Positions 30,321 through 41,000 of a DNA stretch of 64,000 nt are shown piece after piece. How positions within the stretch are numbered: the stretch's first letter is position 1; each line of letters opens with the position of its first letter. Both the position numbers and the translations under genes were made by a program. This stretch comes from Vibrio navarrensis (GTDB lineage: Bacteria > Pseudomonadota > Gammaproteobacteria > Enterobacterales > Vibrionaceae): the NCBI RefSeq assembly GCF_015767675.1, contig NZ_CP065217.1:1054001-1118000 (forward strand), written 5' to 3'. The notes under the pieces are model-generated. The model was not told the DNA's origin and made no database searches. It saw nothing but the letters and a program-made list of their open reading frames with translations.

Positions 30321-30890
30321 TTATTTTGAATCTCTTTCCAGGGTTCGCTGACGAAGTATTTTTTGCTGCTGATGGAGTGCCGCTTTGATCAAAAGGTCTT
30401 GATCAGAATCACGCAGCAACTGGTACTTAATGGTGATTTCGAACTGCTGTTCGTGCGCCTCACAGGCGGTCACTTGCGCGTAACAATAAATCGCCGCCGC
30501 TGGGCTCTCGAGAAACAGTTTCACCCGCGCGAGTTGCCCGATTGGTACTGTTTGCGCGCAGAGATAACTTACTTGGCTAGCGCCAAAGCGAGTAGTTTTA
30601 AAGCGCAGTTTAGGGTCATCTTGCTGGGAGAGCATGAAACTGAGCAGCAAATTGAGTTTGGAATTTTGCGCATCGAGCAAACCGATCACGCTTTTGAAAT
30701 CGCTATTTTTCAGCTCATGGCGTGCATGGTCCGCCATTTGATCGAGTTGGCTAAATTCGCTGGCGACGATAAACGGGGTCGGGATTTCTGCCAAAAATGT
30801 CTCTTCCGAAGGCAAAGTTGATGACGTAGGCAGCAGCTCGACGTTAACCGCGAGGGTCGAATGGACGGTAAAAAACTCTTGATCTGTCAT
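30321..30890 (-). CDS. PilZ-like protein (PlzB-type), first gene of the mfd operon
   Basis: A 189-residue cytoplasmic protein that I relate to the PilZ family from its fold-like beta pattern in the C-terminal half and from its position next to mfd, where V. cholerae has plzB. PilZ domains normally bind cyclic di-GMP through RxxxR and (D/N)xSxxG. Neither is seen: the expected turn reads RFGASQVSYL. It may therefore not bind cyclic di-GMP. Residues 40-95 are helical (FSQLDQMADHARHELK). It lies 6 bases upstream of mfd and is probably cotranscribed with it. The family call is moderate and no function can be given. Confidence 0.65.
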   Translation of the reverse strand: MTDQEFFTVHSTLAVNVELLPTSSTLPSEETFLAEIPTPFIVASEFSQLDQMADHARHELKNSDFKSVIGLLDAQNSKLNLLLSFMLSQQDDPKLRFKTTRFGASQVSYLCAQTVPIGQLARVKLFLESPAAAIYCYAQVTACEAHEQQFEITIKYQLLRDSDQDLLIKAALHQQQKILRQRTLERDSK

Positions 30891-31127
30891 GCTGTTGTTC
30901 CTTATTCGTCATCTTGAATTGGCAAGATGAATCTTCAAGTGATTGATTATCGCTAACTTCGCTTAGTTATCAAGCTCTGTTCTGCATCAATTGGCCCACA
31001 TCCCAGCTTCACTCATCACTAAATTGGCAAAATTACGGTGAATTCTTCGTGGCTTACTCAATTTTAGCTATATTCGTGCCATCTTTCTGGTTAGAGTAAC
31101 CAGTTGGATTGATTATCGGTTTTTACA

Positions 31128-32333
31128 ATGTTTTATCCAGTATCGCTATTTGTCGGGCTGAGGTATCTGCGCGGGCGTTCCGGTGACAGATTCAGTCGCT
31201 TCGTCTCTTATATGTCGACTGCGGGCATCACCATCGGCGTGATGGCGCTGGTCACGGTACTCTCGGTGATGAACGGTTTTGAAGCGCAGCTTAAAGAGCG
31301 CATCCTAGGGGTGTTGCCGCAAGCGGTTGTCTCTTATCAAGACGAAACGCCTTGGCAAGCCAATGCGCCCGAATTTGTCCGTCAGCTTTCACCCTCGCGC
31401 ACCCCAGTACCGATTGTGCGCGGCGAAGCCGTGATTCAAAGCGCAGCGCAGCTTTCGGTGGGTTATTTGATTGGCATTGATTCAAGCTTTGACGATCCTA
31501 TCGCCGAACATTTAATCGCAGGCTCCGTCGCGAACTTGCATGCTGGTGAATATCAGGTGTTCCTTGGCCATACGCTGGCAAGAAATCTCAACGTATCAAT
31601 GGGCGATAAAGTGCGCCTTATGGTGACCAGCGCCAGCCAGTTCACCCCATTGGGGCGCATTCCAAGCCAGCGCAATTTTACCGTTGCAGGCATGTTTAAC
31701 ACCGGTTCGGATATTGATGGCCAGTTGATGGTGACGCACATCAACGATGCCGCCAAACTGCTTCGATTGAGTAAGCAAACCATTTCTGGATGGCGGCTAT
31801 TTTTTGACGATCCGTTTGAAGTGACGCAAGTGGCTAAGCAAAACCTGCCTGAGGGCTGGCAGTGGAGCGACTGGCGTGAGCAGCGCGGGGAGCTGTTTCA
31901 AGCGGTGAAAATGGAAAAGAACATGATGGGCCTGATGCTTGGGCTGATTGTTGGCGTCGCGGCGTTTAACATTATTTCGGCGCTGATCATGGTGGTGATG
32001 GAAAAGCAAGCTGAAGTGGCGATTTTGAAGACTCAAGGTATGAGCCAGCGCCACATCATGACGATTTTCATGGTGCAGGGGGCGAGCAGTGGCGTGATTG
32101 GCGCGCTGGTGGGCGGTGGCGCGGGTGTCTTACTGTCGTTTAATCTCAATAGCTTACTAAATGCCGCCGGCGTGGCGCTGTTCACCTTCGGTGGCAGCCT
32201 GCCTGTCGTGATCCAGCCATGGCAAATCTTCTGGGTGATTTTATTGGCGATACTACTTAGTCTAGTGGCTACTCTCTATCCATCCTACCGCGCATCGTCT
32301 GTTAAACCTGCTGAGGCTCTTCGCTATGAATAA
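31128..32333 (+). CDS. lolC: Lipoprotein-releasing ABC transporter permease LolC
   Basis: A 401-residue inner-membrane protein with one N-terminal and three C-terminal helices flanking a large periplasmic domain. LolC with LolE and LolD extracts outer-membrane lipoproteins from the inner membrane and hands them to LolA. Visible signatures are [20 protein letters not shown] at the N-terminus and, near the C-terminus, [20 protein letters not shown] and [18 protein letters not shown]. It overlaps lolD by 8 bases, so the two are translationally coupled. The ribosome site before the ATG is weak. It heads the lolCDE operon. Confidence 0.93.
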   Translation: MFYPVSLFVGLRYLRGRSGDRFSRFVSYMSTAGITIGVMALVTVLSVMNGFEAQLKERILGVLPQAVVSYQDETPWQANAPEFVRQLSPSRTPVPIVRGEAVIQSAAQLSVGYLIGIDSSFDDPIAEHLIAGSVANLHAGEYQVFLGHTLARNLNVSMGDKVRLMVTSASQFTPLGRIPSQRNFTVAGMFNTGSDIDGQLMVTHINDAAKLLRLSKQTISGWRLFFDDPFEVTQVAKQNLPEGWQWSDWREQRGELFQAVKMEKNMMGLMLGLIVGVAAFNIISALIMVVMEKQAEVAILKTQGMSQRHIMTIFMVQGASSGVIGALVGGGAGVLLSFNLNSLLNAAGVALFTFGGSLPVVIQPWQIFWVILLAILLSLVATLYPSYRASSVKPAEALRYE

Positions 32334-33021
32334 GTTGTTAAAGTGTCATCACGTGAGCAAAACCTATCAGGAAGGTGAACTCACTACCGAAGTACTTAAA
32401 GGCGTAAGCTTTGAGATGGATAAAAGTGAGTTAGTGGCGATTGTTGGTACCTCTGGGTCAGGTAAAAGTACCTTGCTGCACATCCTCGGCGCTTTGGATG
32501 ACGCCAGCGAGGGCGAGGTAGAATTTCTTAATTACCGCTTGTGTACCCTCAGCAGTAATAAGCAAGCGAAGCTGCGTAACCAGCATCTCGGTTTTATCTA
32601 TCAATTCCATCATCTATTGGCGGATTTCTCGGCACTGGAAAATGTGGCGATGCCTTTGTTAATTGCCGGCGTGCCATTGGCTCAAGCTAAGCAAGAAGCG
32701 CAGCAACTCTTGGAAAAAGTCGGCCTGAAACATCGCATGGTTCACCGCCCATCAGAACTGTCTGGCGGTGAGCGCCAACGTGTGGCGATTGCGCGCGCTC
32801 TAGTCAATAAGCCGGAACTGGTTTTGGCCGACGAGCCGACAGGCAATCTTGACCATAAGACGGCACTGCAAATTTACGATCTGATGCGTGAGTTAAATCG
32901 TGAGTCGGGCACCGCGTTTTTGGTGGTGACGCACGACAATGAGTTGGCGGCGAAAATGGATCGGCAGATGACGATGCAAGATGGACTGCTGACTAACTCA
33001 ACCGAAAGTGAGATGAAGTGA
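32326..33021 (+). CDS. lolD: Lipoprotein-releasing ABC transporter ATPase LolD
   Basis: A 231-residue ATP-binding subunit that powers lipoprotein release by LolCE. It has Walker [10 protein letters not shown] (41-49), signature [15 protein letters not shown], Walker [13 protein letters not shown] and the H-loop VVTHD. It overlaps lolC by 8 bases and its TGA shares a base with the ATG of lolE. Confidence 0.95.
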   Translation: MNKLLKCHHVSKTYQEGELTTEVLKGVSFEMDKSELVAIVGTSGSGKSTLLHILGALDDASEGEVEFLNYRLCTLSSNKQAKLRNQHLGFIYQFHHLLADFSALENVAMPLLIAGVPLAQAKQEAQQLLEKVGLKHRMVHRPSELSGGERQRVAIARALVNKPELVLADEPTGNLDHKTALQIYDLMRELNRESGTAFLVVTHDNELAAKMDRQMTMQDGLLTNSTESEMK

Positions 33022-34265
33022 TGTTTTCTTCTTTGGCACTGATGATCGGCCGCCGTTTTAGTAAAGCCAAGCAGCGCAATAAAATGGTGTCGTTTATCTC
33101 TCTCTCATCCACAATTGGCATTGCCGTTGGTGTAGCGGTGATCATCATCGGTCTATCGGCAATGAATGGCTTTGAGCGTGAGTTGCAGTCACGCGTGTTG
33201 TCGGTTATTCCTCACGCAGAGCTCGAAGGCGTGCGTGGCCCGATTGCCGACTGGCGCAAAGTGATCTCACAGGTCACAGCGCACCCCAACGTTTTGGCCG
33301 CCGCGCCGTATGTGAAATTCACGGGTTTGGTCGAGCGCGGCGATCAGCTCAAAGCGATCGAAGTGCGTGCGGTAGAGCCAGACTATGAACAAGCGGTGTC
33401 CAGCATGGCGCAGTTTATCGATGCCGCCGCGTGGCAGGCATTTACGCCGGGCAAAAATCAAGTGATTTTGGGGCGCGGTGTCGCGAACGAGATCGACGCC
33501 AAGGTCGGTGACTATGTCACTCTTTTAATTCCGCAAGTGGGCAATACCAGCAAAGTACAGGCACCAAAGCGGGTTCGCGTACAGGTGGTCGGTTTTCTTA
33601 CGCTCAATGGTCAAATTGATCACAATGTTGCCTTAGTACCCCTGGCCGACGGTCAGCAATACACGGCGTTAGGTGATGGAGTGACGGGCATCGCACTGCG
33701 TACTAATGACGTGCTGAATGCGCAAAGTATCGTGCGTGATGTCGGGCAGAAGATCGACATTTATGTCTATTTACGCAGTTGGAAGCAGAAATTTGGCTTT
33801 CTATACCGCGATATTCAACTGGTGCGCACCATTATGTATCTAGTGATGGTACTGGTGATTGGCGTCGCCTGTTTTAATATCGTCTCCACCTTAATGATGT
33901 CGGTCAAAGACCGCGCTGCAGAAATTGCCATTTTGCGCACCATGGGCGCCTCAGATCGCTTAGTGAGGCGTATCTTTGTTTGGCAAGGCGTTTTCTCAGG
34001 TGTGCTTGGCAGCGTGATAGGCAGTGTTCTCGGGGTGTTGGTGGCGTTAAACCTCACCACCTTAATCAAAGGGCTGGAAAGTTTGCTCGGCCATCAATTT
34101 TTATCGGGTGACATCTATTTTGTCGATTTTCTACCGACACAATTGCGCTATGAAGATGTGCTGATTGTTTCAGTTACCGCGATAGTATTGAGTATTCTTG
34201 CCACTTGGTATCCCGCACTCAGAGCCGCCAAACTCCAACCTGCTGCGGTGTTGAGTAGCAAATAA
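33021..34265 (+). CDS. lolE: Lipoprotein-releasing ABC transporter permease LolE
   Basis: A 414-residue permease paralogous to LolC, with the same one-plus-three helix layout and a periplasmic domain that first captures the lipoprotein. Motifs include GLSAMNGFERELQSRVLSVI at the N-terminus and ACFNIVSTLMMSVKDRAAEI before the last helices. The ATG at 33021 overlaps the lolD stop (TGATG) and is preferred to the GTG three bases earlier. A strong terminator follows, closing the lolCDE operon. Confidence 0.94.
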   Translation: MFSSLALMIGRRFSKAKQRNKMVSFISLSSTIGIAVGVAVIIIGLSAMNGFERELQSRVLSVIPHAELEGVRGPIADWRKVISQVTAHPNVLAAAPYVKFTGLVERGDQLKAIEVRAVEPDYEQAVSSMAQFIDAAAWQAFTPGKNQVILGRGVANEIDAKVGDYVTLLIPQVGNTSKVQAPKRVRVQVVGFLTLNGQIDHNVALVPLADGQQYTALGDGVTGIALRTNDVLNAQSIVRDVGQKIDIYVYLRSWKQKFGFLYRDIQLVRTIMYLVMVLVIGVACFNIVSTLMMSVKDRAAEIAILRTMGASDRLVRRIFVWQGVFSGVLGSVIGSVLGVLVALNLTTLIKGLESLLGHQFLSGDIYFVDFLPTQLRYEDVLIVSVTAIVLSILATWYPALRAAKLQPAAVLSSK

Positions 34266-34290
34266 TATTCTGATCCAGGATGCTAAAACG

Positions 34291-34321
34291 ACAAAAGGAC
34301 CGCTTGGTCCTTTTGTTTTTA
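34291..34321 (+). terminator. Terminator after lolE
   Basis: Perfect 11-bp stem ACAAAAGGACC/GGTCCTTTTGT with a 4-nt loop and TTTTT tail. Confidence 0.92.
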
Positions 34322-34406
34322 GTGCTTTCATTACATCCGTTTTCATTCACTCAGTGCGATAAATCGAAACTTACGCCACTGCTTGCCAACACTTCAGCAT
34401 CTTACG

Positions 34407-34916
34407 TTATCTTGCTTGACGCTTCTGCCAACTTCTCACGACAGAGTAACGCCACAAACCGCGAATACCAAAGTAGCCGACAATCGACGAAACCACGCCG
34501 CAGATGGTGCACCCGAGTAAGAATGGAGGGCCAATGGTGCTCATTTGTTCAAGGATGAAGTCCCAAGAAAGCTCGAAATGAAAAGGTTGTGGCGGAACAT
34601 TCATCACGAAAGCGCCGAGTTTGTAAGCGAAGTAAAACAGCACAGGCATGGTGATCGGATTACTTACCCAAACCAGTGCCACTGAAAGCGGCAAATTGAC
34701 ACCAAGCAAAACCGCTAAACCCGCTGACATAATCATTTGGCTTGGCAAAGGAACAAAAGCCATAAACAGGCCAACAGCAAAAGCACCTGCCGCAGAACGG
34801 CGATTTAGGCACCACAAATTGGGGTTGTATAAAACGTTACCAAACACTTTCAATGCTTTTTGACGTTTTATCAGCTCATGGTCTGGCATGAAGCGTTTGA
34901 TCAGCTTTCTTGGCAT
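34407..34916 (-). CDS. DUF2062 membrane protein
   Basis: A 169-residue protein of the DUF2062 family. A basic N-terminus (RQKALKVFGNVLYNPNLWCLNRRS) is followed by the conserved FAVGLFMAFVPLPSQM helix, NPITMPVLFYFAYKLG and a last hydrophobic segment (PFLLGCTICGVVSSIVGY). The role of this family is unknown. Its start lies only 8 bases from the divergent comEC start, so its promoter must sit inside comEC. No clear ribosome site precedes the ATG; an internal start cannot be excluded. Confidence 0.8.
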   Translation of the reverse strand: MPRKLIKRFMPDHELIKRQKALKVFGNVLYNPNLWCLNRRSAAGAFAVGLFMAFVPLPSQMIMSAGLAVLLGVNLPLSVALVWVSNPITMPVLFYFAYKLGAFVMNVPPQPFHFELSWDFILEQMSTIGPPFLLGCTICGVVSSIVGYFGIRGLWRYSVVRSWQKRQAR

Positions 34917-34924
34917 AGGACAAC

Positions 34925-37180
34925 ATGACTCTCTTAGGTAACAATTGGTTCTTGGCTTCGTTCTCAGCGACCCTTATCTCGGCGAATTATTGGCCGATCA
35001 TGCCTTCCTGGCGGTGGTTATTGCTAATCGTGATTGCCATCTTATTAATTATGAGACTGAAAAGGTGGCGGAGCTCACTCGGTATTGGCTTGGCGCTTGT
35101 GGTTGCGATTTGTTCGGGAAATCTAATCCAGCGGAAAGCGGACACCCTGTTTCAGGCAGGGGGGAATATTATCATAAATGGGCAAGTTGACAGCCCCTTT
35201 AAACAAATAAGTCACGGCTATGAAGGTATTATTTATATTACGCACATTAATGGTCAACCTCTGCGATTTTTTGATCGGCCAAGAATTCGCCTGATTGCGC
35301 CAATTTTGCTCACTCAGAATGATGTCTTTGCAGGCTGGGTAAACATCAAACCCATTTATGGACTGTTGAACCAAGCTGGATTTGATAGTGAAACGTTCGC
35401 TCTCAGCCAACAAGTCTTAGCCAGAGCGACACTCGATCCACAGCATTCGTGGCGGGTTACTTCGGCCTACTCGGTAAGGCTGGCGCTGATTGAAAAAGTC
35501 TCCCTGCAATTGGCGGAGGCATCGCACTCAGCTTTGCTGATGGCACTCAGTTTTGGCGTGCGTGACCAGATCGAAGCTGAACAGTGGCAGCAGCTCAAAC
35601 AGAGCGGATTGATTCATCTTCTTTCGATCTCTGGTCTACATATTGGTATGGCGTTTGGATGTGGCTATTGGCTCGGACATTGGATGCGGGCAGGGCAAAG
35701 ACCGCTTCTTTTCGTGCCGACCATGCTCGGTTTGGTGTTTGCTTGGGCTTATGCTTGGTTGGCCGGCTTTACCCTACCGACTCAGCGAGCGCTGATTTTT
35801 TGTCTCTTGATGGCATCGTTTTCGCTGATGAACTGGCAGATAAGTCGTTGGAGTACCTTACTTTGGGTGCTGGCATGCTGTCTGGTGTTATCGCCTTTTT
35901 CCCCGCTATCTTCCAGTTTCTGGCTATCTTTTCTCGCCGTCGGTGCCGTTTTTCTCACCATCAACCGAGGCCATTTTCATGCATCATGGCGAAAAAGAGT
36001 AACAAACCTGCTACTCACGCAAGCCTTGTTACTACTCTTTCTCGCGCCAGTGACTGGGCACTTCTTTTCCGGTTTTAGCTTTGCAGCGCTGATATACAAC
36101 TTAGTGTTTATCCCGTGGTTTACGCTGGCGGTGGTTCCTTTGGTGTTGGCTGGTTTGTTGTTTTCGGCCTTGTCTTTGTCAAGCGTCGCCACGCTCATTT
36201 GGCAACTGGCAGATTGGTCTTTACAACCGCTCAGCATGCTATTGCCTTATGCACGTCACGGCTGGTGGCCACTCACCGACGGGCAGATCGCCGTGATTAC
36301 CCTTTTGGCTCTGCTGATCCTGTACGGACGCCTGTTTACGCCCAGTTTTGCGTTGACTGTATTTGGGATAAGCATTGCGATGACGATAGGTTATCGCCAG
36401 CAGGGTGAGGTCCGTATTGATCTATTGGATGTCGGCCATGGTTTGGCGGTATTGATTGAGAAAAATGATCACTTGCTGCTTTATGATACTGGCAAAGGTT
36501 GGTTTGACGGCAGTATTGCTCAGCAGGTCATTGAACCGGTGATGCTTAAACGGGGGCATCGCGGCTTGGACGGTTTAATTCTTAGCCACCTAGACAATGA
36601 CCACGCTGGAGGGAAAGCGTATGTCGAGGCCATGCTATCTCCGAAATGGCGCATGAGCAGTTCGCAGCAAGAGCACTATTTACCCTGTCTTCGCGGTGAG
36701 CAGCATGAATGGCAAGGGATGAAGCTTGAAGTACTGTGGCCACCGAAACTGGTTAAACGGGCCTATAACCCTCACTCGTGCGTAATTCGGCTCAGCGATT
36801 GGGAAAATCAGTTTTCAATCTTACTCACGGGGGACATTGATGCCGTTGCCGAGTGGATCTTGGCTCGAGAGCCTGAAAAGGTGCGAAGCGATATTATGTT
36901 GGTTCCGCATCATGGCAGTTTAACCTCGTCCTCACCCGATTTTGTCGCTGCCGTAACGCCGCAGTTGGCGTTGGCTTCTCTTGCTAAAGGCAACCAGTGG
37001 GGCATGCCGAGAAAAGAGGTGTTACGCACTTATCAGCAACACGAGGTACGCTGGTTAGATACCGGAGAAGAAGGGCAGATTACCGTTTTGGTTCACCAAG
37101 GTCGTTGGTCAGTAAAAACGCTGCGTAGCAATAGTTTGCAGCCTTGGTATAGGCAGATGCTACGGAACCAAGTAGAATGA
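34925..37180 (+). CDS. comEC: DNA uptake channel ComEC/Rec2
   Basis: A 751-residue inner-membrane protein that carries incoming single-stranded DNA into the cytoplasm during natural transformation. N-terminal helices and an OB-like soluble domain lead to the competence domain with about ten membrane helices ([14 protein letters not shown], then about 200-480). The C-terminal third is a metallo-beta-lactamase-like domain: [10 protein letters not shown], the metal-site motif [16 protein letters not shown] and PHHGS. The metal ligands look intact, which fits a nuclease role. AGGA lies close before the ATG. Downstream msbA begins about 30 bases after the stop, as in other Vibrio and enteric genomes. 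Confidence 0.95.
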   Translation: MTLLGNNWFLASFSATLISANYWPIMPSWRWLLLIVIAILLIMRLKRWRSSLGIGLALVVAICSGNLIQRKADTLFQAGGNIIINGQVDSPFKQISHGYEGIIYITHINGQPLRFFDRPRIRLIAPILLTQNDVFAGWVNIKPIYGLLNQAGFDSETFALSQQVLARATLDPQHSWRVTSAYSVRLALIEKVSLQLAEASHSALLMALSFGVRDQIEAEQWQQLKQSGLIHLLSISGLHIGMAFGCGYWLGHWMRAGQRPLLFVPTMLGLVFAWAYAWLAGFTLPTQRALIFCLLMASFSLMNWQISRWSTLLWVLACCLVLSPFSPLSSSFWLSFLAVGAVFLTINRGHFHASWRKRVTNLLLTQALLLLFLAPVTGHFFSGFSFAALIYNLVFIPWFTLAVVPLVLAGLLFSALSLSSVATLIWQLADWSLQPLSMLLPYARHGWWPLTDGQIAVITLLALLILYGRLFTPSFALTVFGISIAMTIGYRQQGEVRIDLLDVGHGLAVLIEKNDHLLLYDTGKGWFDGSIAQQVIEPVMLKRGHRGLDGLILSHLDNDHAGGKAYVEAMLSPKWRMSSSQQEHYLPCLRGEQHEWQGMKLEVLWPPKLVKRAYNPHSCVIRLSDWENQFSILLTGDIDAVAEWILAREPEKVRSDIMLVPHHGSLTSSSPDFVAAVTPQLALASLAKGNQWGMPRKEVLRTYQQHEVRWLDTGEEGQITVLVHQGRWSVKTLRSNSLQPWYRQMLRNQVE

Positions 37181-37211
37181 CCGCTTGATTAAAGAAAAGA
37201 ATCTCTTATCT

Positions 37212-38963
37212 ATGTCTATTACAGCAGATGAATCAACTTGGCGCACTTTTAAGCGTCTGTGGACTTTTATCCGTCTTTATAAATCTGGATTAGCCGTTGC
37301 CGTCGTTGCACTGGTGATTAATGCCGTTTCTGATACCTACATGGTTTCTTTGCTCAAACCGCTTCTTGATGAAGGGTTTGGCAGTGCCGAATCAGACTTC
37401 CTTCGTACCTTGCCATTGATTATTTTCGCCATGATGTTCATTCGTGGTGTCAGCAGTTTTATCTCTGCGTATTGCTTGAGTTGGGTCTCTGGGAACGTGG
37501 TGATGCAAATCCGTCGCATGGTATTTAACCACTATATGCAAATGCCGGTCTCGTTTTTCGACCGTGAGAAATCGGGTAGTCTGCTGTCACGCATTACTTA
37601 CGATTCAGAGCAAGTCTCTGCTGCAACCAGTCAGGCCTTGGTGAGCATCGTGCGCGAGGGAGCCAGCATTATTGGCTTGTTAGTACTGATGTTCTACAAC
37701 AGCTGGCAGCTTTCTCTGGTGTTGATTTTAGTTGCCCCTGTTGTGGCATGGGGGATCGGCGTGGTGTCTAAGCGCTTTCGTAAGATCTCCAAAAATATGC
37801 AAACCATTATGGGCGTTGTTACCAGCGCAGCGGAACAGATGCTCAAAGGGCATAAAGTGGTGCTGAGTTATGGTGGTCAGGATGTAGAAAAGCAGCGCTT
37901 TGATAAAGTCAGCAACCAAATGCGTCAGCAGAGCATGAAGCTCGTCACGGCGCAAGCGGCCGCTAACCCGATCATTCAGATGATTGCATCGGTTGCCATT
38001 GTTGTGGTGCTTTATTTGGCGAGCGTTGACTCAATAAAAGAGCAACTGACGCCCGGGACTTTCACCGTGGTTTTCTCTGCGATGTTTGGTCTCATGCGCC
38101 CGTTAAAAGCGCTGACAAGTGTCACTTCGCAGTTCCAACGTGGTATGGCCGCGGCGCAGACGCTGTTTGCGTTGGTGGATATTGAACCGGAGAAAAACCA
38201 CGGGACTCATACGGTAGAGCGTGCCGAAGGGGTAGTAGCGGTAAAAGATATCTCGTTTACTTATCAAGGCACGGAAAAACCGGCGCTGCAGCACGTCTCT
38301 TTTGATATACCGAAAGGCAAAACGGTGGCGTTGGTGGGCCGTTCTGGTTCAGGCAAAAGTACCATAGCGAATCTGTTCACCCGTTTTTACGATGTCGACG
38401 AAGGCGCAATCGAGCTGGATGGCGTTGATATTCGTGACTACGAACTGAAAAATTTACGTACTCACTTTGCTCTAGTATCACAAAATGTTCACCTGTTTAA
38501 CGATACCTTGGCGAACAATATTGCCTATGCCGCGGAAGATAAGTATACCCGCGCGGATATTGAACGTGCGGCTGAATTGGCTCATGCGATGGAGTTTATC
38601 TCCAAAATGGAGCATGGGCTAGATACAGTTATCGGTGAAAATGGCGCCAGCTTGTCTGGGGGGCAGCGTCAACGGGTTGCGATCGCTCGGGCATTGCTGC
38701 GAGATGCGCCAGTACTGATCCTCGATGAAGCGACTTCTGCTTTGGATACCGAATCGGAAAGGGCAATTCAATCCGCATTAGATGAGTTACAAAAAGACAA
38801 AACCGTCTTGGTCATTGCGCACCGTCTGTCAACCATTGAACAAGCAGACCAAATCTTAGTGGTCGATGACGGAACCATTATCGAACGAGGCTCGCACGCT
38901 GAGCTGATCGCCAAAGATGGCGCTTATGCCCAGTTGCATAAGATTCAGTTTGGTGACTCCTAG
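37212..38963 (+). CDS. msbA: Lipid A flippase MsbA
   Basis: A 583-residue ABC exporter that flips core-lipid A across the inner membrane with ATP. Six membrane helices occupy residues 20-320, and the nucleotide-binding domain has Walker [10 protein letters not shown] (376-384), signature [15 protein letters not shown] and Walker [13 protein letters not shown]. The ATG at 37212 gives the usual MsbA length; an in-frame TTG at 37185 would add nine residues and has no better ribosome site. Its TAG overlaps the GTG of lpxK, so the flippase and the lipid A 4'-kinase are coupled. Confidence 0.97.
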   Translation: MSITADESTWRTFKRLWTFIRLYKSGLAVAVVALVINAVSDTYMVSLLKPLLDEGFGSAESDFLRTLPLIIFAMMFIRGVSSFISAYCLSWVSGNVVMQIRRMVFNHYMQMPVSFFDREKSGSLLSRITYDSEQVSAATSQALVSIVREGASIIGLLVLMFYNSWQLSLVLILVAPVVAWGIGVVSKRFRKISKNMQTIMGVVTSAAEQMLKGHKVVLSYGGQDVEKQRFDKVSNQMRQQSMKLVTAQAAANPIIQMIASVAIVVVLYLASVDSIKEQLTPGTFTVVFSAMFGLMRPLKALTSVTSQFQRGMAAAQTLFALVDIEPEKNHGTHTVERAEGVVAVKDISFTYQGTEKPALQHVSFDIPKGKTVALVGRSGSGKSTIANLFTRFYDVDEGAIELDGVDIRDYELKNLRTHFALVSQNVHLFNDTLANNIAYAAEDKYTRADIERAAELAHAMEFISKMEHGLDTVIGENGASLSGGQRQRVAIARALLRDAPVLILDEATSALDTESERAIQSALDELQKDKTVLVIAHRLSTIEQADQILVVDDGTIIERGSHAELIAKDGAYAQLHKIQFGDS

Positions 38964-39970
38964 TGGTCGAAAAAATTTGGTTTGAGAACCATCCGATCAA
39001 ATATCTATTGTGGCCGCTGTTGTGGCCACTCTCTTTGCTGTTTGGTGTTATCAGCCGTTGTAAGAAACAGGCCTATCTGCACGGCAAAAGGGCTGCCTAT
39101 AGAGCACCCGTGCCAGTCGTCGTCGTGGGCAATATTACGGCTGGCGGCAATGGTAAGACTCCAGTGGTGGTTTGGCTGGTGGAAGCGTTGCAGCAACAGG
39201 GTTTCAAACCCGGTGTTGTTTCACGCGGCTATGGCGCCAAAGCGCCAAGCTATCCCTTGCTCGTCGATGAAACGACTTTAACTGCACATTGTGGTGACGA
39301 ACCCAAGCTGATTTTCCAACGCACTGGTGCTCCTGTGGCGGTTGACCCCAATCGCCCTCAGGCAGTAAAAGCGCTTCTAAGCCAAGAGGTGGATGTCATT
39401 ATCACCGATGATGGCTTGCAACATTATGCCTTACAGCGTGACGTTGAAATCGTCGTGGTTGATGGGCTCCGACGCTTTGGCTCAAAGCAGTTGATTCCAC
39501 TTGGCCCACTACGCGAACCCGTTTCACGCCTACTTAGTGTCGATTTTGTCATCACCAATGGTGGCAAGCCCCATCCAGGTGAAATTGGCATGACGTTGGT
39601 GCCGGGAAAAGCCATTAACTTGCTTACAGGAGAGCAGGTAGAAGTGCAATCGCTCGCCGCTCTGGTCGCTTTTGCTGGCATTGGTCATCCGCCGCGTTTT
39701 TTTGTCACGTTAGAGCAGTTAGGCGCTAAATTGGTGGCTATCCAAGAGTTTGCTGATCACCAAGATTTTGAGCATAAAGCGTTGGATAAACTGGTTATTC
39801 AGGGTGAAAACGTCATAATGACAGAAAAAGATGCGGTCAAGTGCCGCCAATTTGCCCAGAAGAATTGGTGGTATTTACCGGTATCGGCGCAGTTTGATTT
39901 GCACAAAGAACAACAGATTTTACAAAGAATAACAGAGGTTATAAGAAAGTATGGATCACCGTCTGCTTGA
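38963..39970 (+). CDS. lpxK: Tetraacyldisaccharide 4'-kinase
   Basis: A 335-residue inner-membrane-associated kinase that phosphorylates the 4' position of the lipid A disaccharide. An N-terminal hydrophobic helix ([18 protein letters not shown]) anchors it, followed by the P-loop variant [26 protein letters not shown] and DFVITNGG. The GTG start shares its G with the last base of the msbA stop. The end overlaps the first 20 bases of ycaR. Confidence 0.96.
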   Translation: MVEKIWFENHPIKYLLWPLLWPLSLLFGVISRCKKQAYLHGKRAAYRAPVPVVVVGNITAGGNGKTPVVVWLVEALQQQGFKPGVVSRGYGAKAPSYPLLVDETTLTAHCGDEPKLIFQRTGAPVAVDPNRPQAVKALLSQEVDVIITDDGLQHYALQRDVEIVVVDGLRRFGSKQLIPLGPLREPVSRLLSVDFVITNGGKPHPGEIGMTLVPGKAINLLTGEQVEVQSLAALVAFAGIGHPPRFFVTLEQLGAKLVAIQEFADHQDFEHKALDKLVIQGENVIMTEKDAVKCRQFAQKNWWYLPVSAQFDLHKEQQILQRITEVIRKYGSPSA

Positions 39971-40130
39971 GATTGTTGCGTGCCCAGTATGCAAAGGAAA
40001 ATTAACATTCGATAAAGATAATCAGGAGTTGATCTGTAAGCTCGATCGTCTCGCCTACCCAATTAAAGAGGGCATTCCTGTATTACTTGAGCCAGAGGCT
40101 CGCAGTATGGCCATGGACGAGGGGCGCTAA
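39951..40130 (+). CDS. ycaR: YcaR/Trm112-like small protein (UPF0434)
   Basis: A 59-residue protein starting [18 protein letters not shown] and ending SMAMDEGR, with a CPVC zinc-knuckle-like pair and the family motif [10 protein letters not shown]. It overlaps lpxK by 20 bases and its TAA overlaps the kdsB ATG (TAATG), so lpxK-ycaR-kdsB is one translationally coupled unit, as in E. coli. Trm112-like proteins act as activating partners of methyltransferases; whether YcaR does so is unknown. Confidence 0.95.
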   Translation: MDHRLLEIVACPVCKGKLTFDKDNQELICKLDRLAYPIKEGIPVLLEPEARSMAMDEGR

Positions 40131-40888
40131 TGTCATTCACGGTTGTTATTCCTGCTCGTTACCAGTCTAGTCGTCTGCCGGGCAAGCCACTGGCGGATAT
40201 TGCCGGTAAACCAATGGTTCAGTGGGTTTACGAACAAGCGATCCAAGCAGGTGCGCAAGATGTGATTATTGCGACCGACGATGAGCGTGTTGCTGATGCC
40301 GTTGCTGCTTTCGGTGGTAAAGTTTGCATGACGTCACCGAATCATGAATCGGGTACAGAGCGTCTTGCGGAAGTGGTGAAAAGCATGGGGATTGCCGATG
40401 ATCACATTATTGTGAATGTGCAGGGTGACGAGCCGCTGATTCCACCAGCGATCATTCGTCAAGTGGCGGATAATTTAGCCGCGAGCACTGCGCCTATGGC
40501 GACTCTTGGCGTGGCGATAACCAACGAAGAGGAAGTGTTCAATCCCAATGCGGTGAAGGTCGTAACAGACAAAGAAGGCTATGCGCTTTATTTTAGTCGC
40601 GCAACCATTCCTTGGGATCGCGATGCGTATGCGCGCGGTGAAAAACTGTCGCCTCAAGCATTGATGCGTCACATTGGCATCTACGCTTACCGCGCAGGTT
40701 TTATCAATACCTACGTTAACTGGCAACCAAGTTCATTGGAAAAGATCGAGTGCCTTGAGCAACTTCGCGTGCTCTGGTACGGCGAAAAAATTCATGTTGC
40801 ACTGGCAAAAGAAGCGCCACCTGCGGGCGTGGATACCCCCGCGGATCTTGAACTTGTAAGGCATATTGTTAGCCAAGCAAACAAGTAA
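40130..40888 (+). CDS. kdsB: CMP-KDO synthetase
   Basis: A 252-residue cytidylyltransferase that activates KDO with CTP for addition to lipid A. The N-terminal nucleotide loop [15 protein letters not shown], the VQGDEPLI motif and the [12 protein letters not shown] region are typical. The length is normal. It is the last gene of the comEC-msbA-lpxK-ycaR-kdsB series and is followed by a strong terminator. Confidence 0.97.
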   Translation: MSFTVVIPARYQSSRLPGKPLADIAGKPMVQWVYEQAIQAGAQDVIIATDDERVADAVAAFGGKVCMTSPNHESGTERLAEVVKSMGIADDHIIVNVQGDEPLIPPAIIRQVADNLAASTAPMATLGVAITNEEEVFNPNAVKVVTDKEGYALYFSRATIPWDRDAYARGEKLSPQALMRHIGIYAYRAGFINTYVNWQPSSLEKIECLEQLRVLWYGEKIHVALAKEAPPAGVDTPADLELVRHIVSQANK

Positions 40889-40893
40889 AATCA

Positions 40894-40930
40894 AAAAAGC
40901 CTAATGTGCATTACGTTAGGCTTTTTGTTA
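40894..40930 (+). terminator. Terminator after kdsB
   Basis: AAAAAGCCTAA pairs with TTAGGCTTTTT around a loop of about 11 nt, and the second arm supplies the T-tract. Confidence 0.9.
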
Positions 40931-41000
40931 TGGTCGTCGCTCTTTTGGCTATGCTAAGTGGAAAGGAAACAGGAAGTGTCGCAACAAGTAGAGCATTTGC

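Noticed and set aside
34280..34558. Plus-strand frame of 92 codons after lolE
   Set aside because: It begins inside the lolE terminator and overlaps the DUF2062 gene in antisense.
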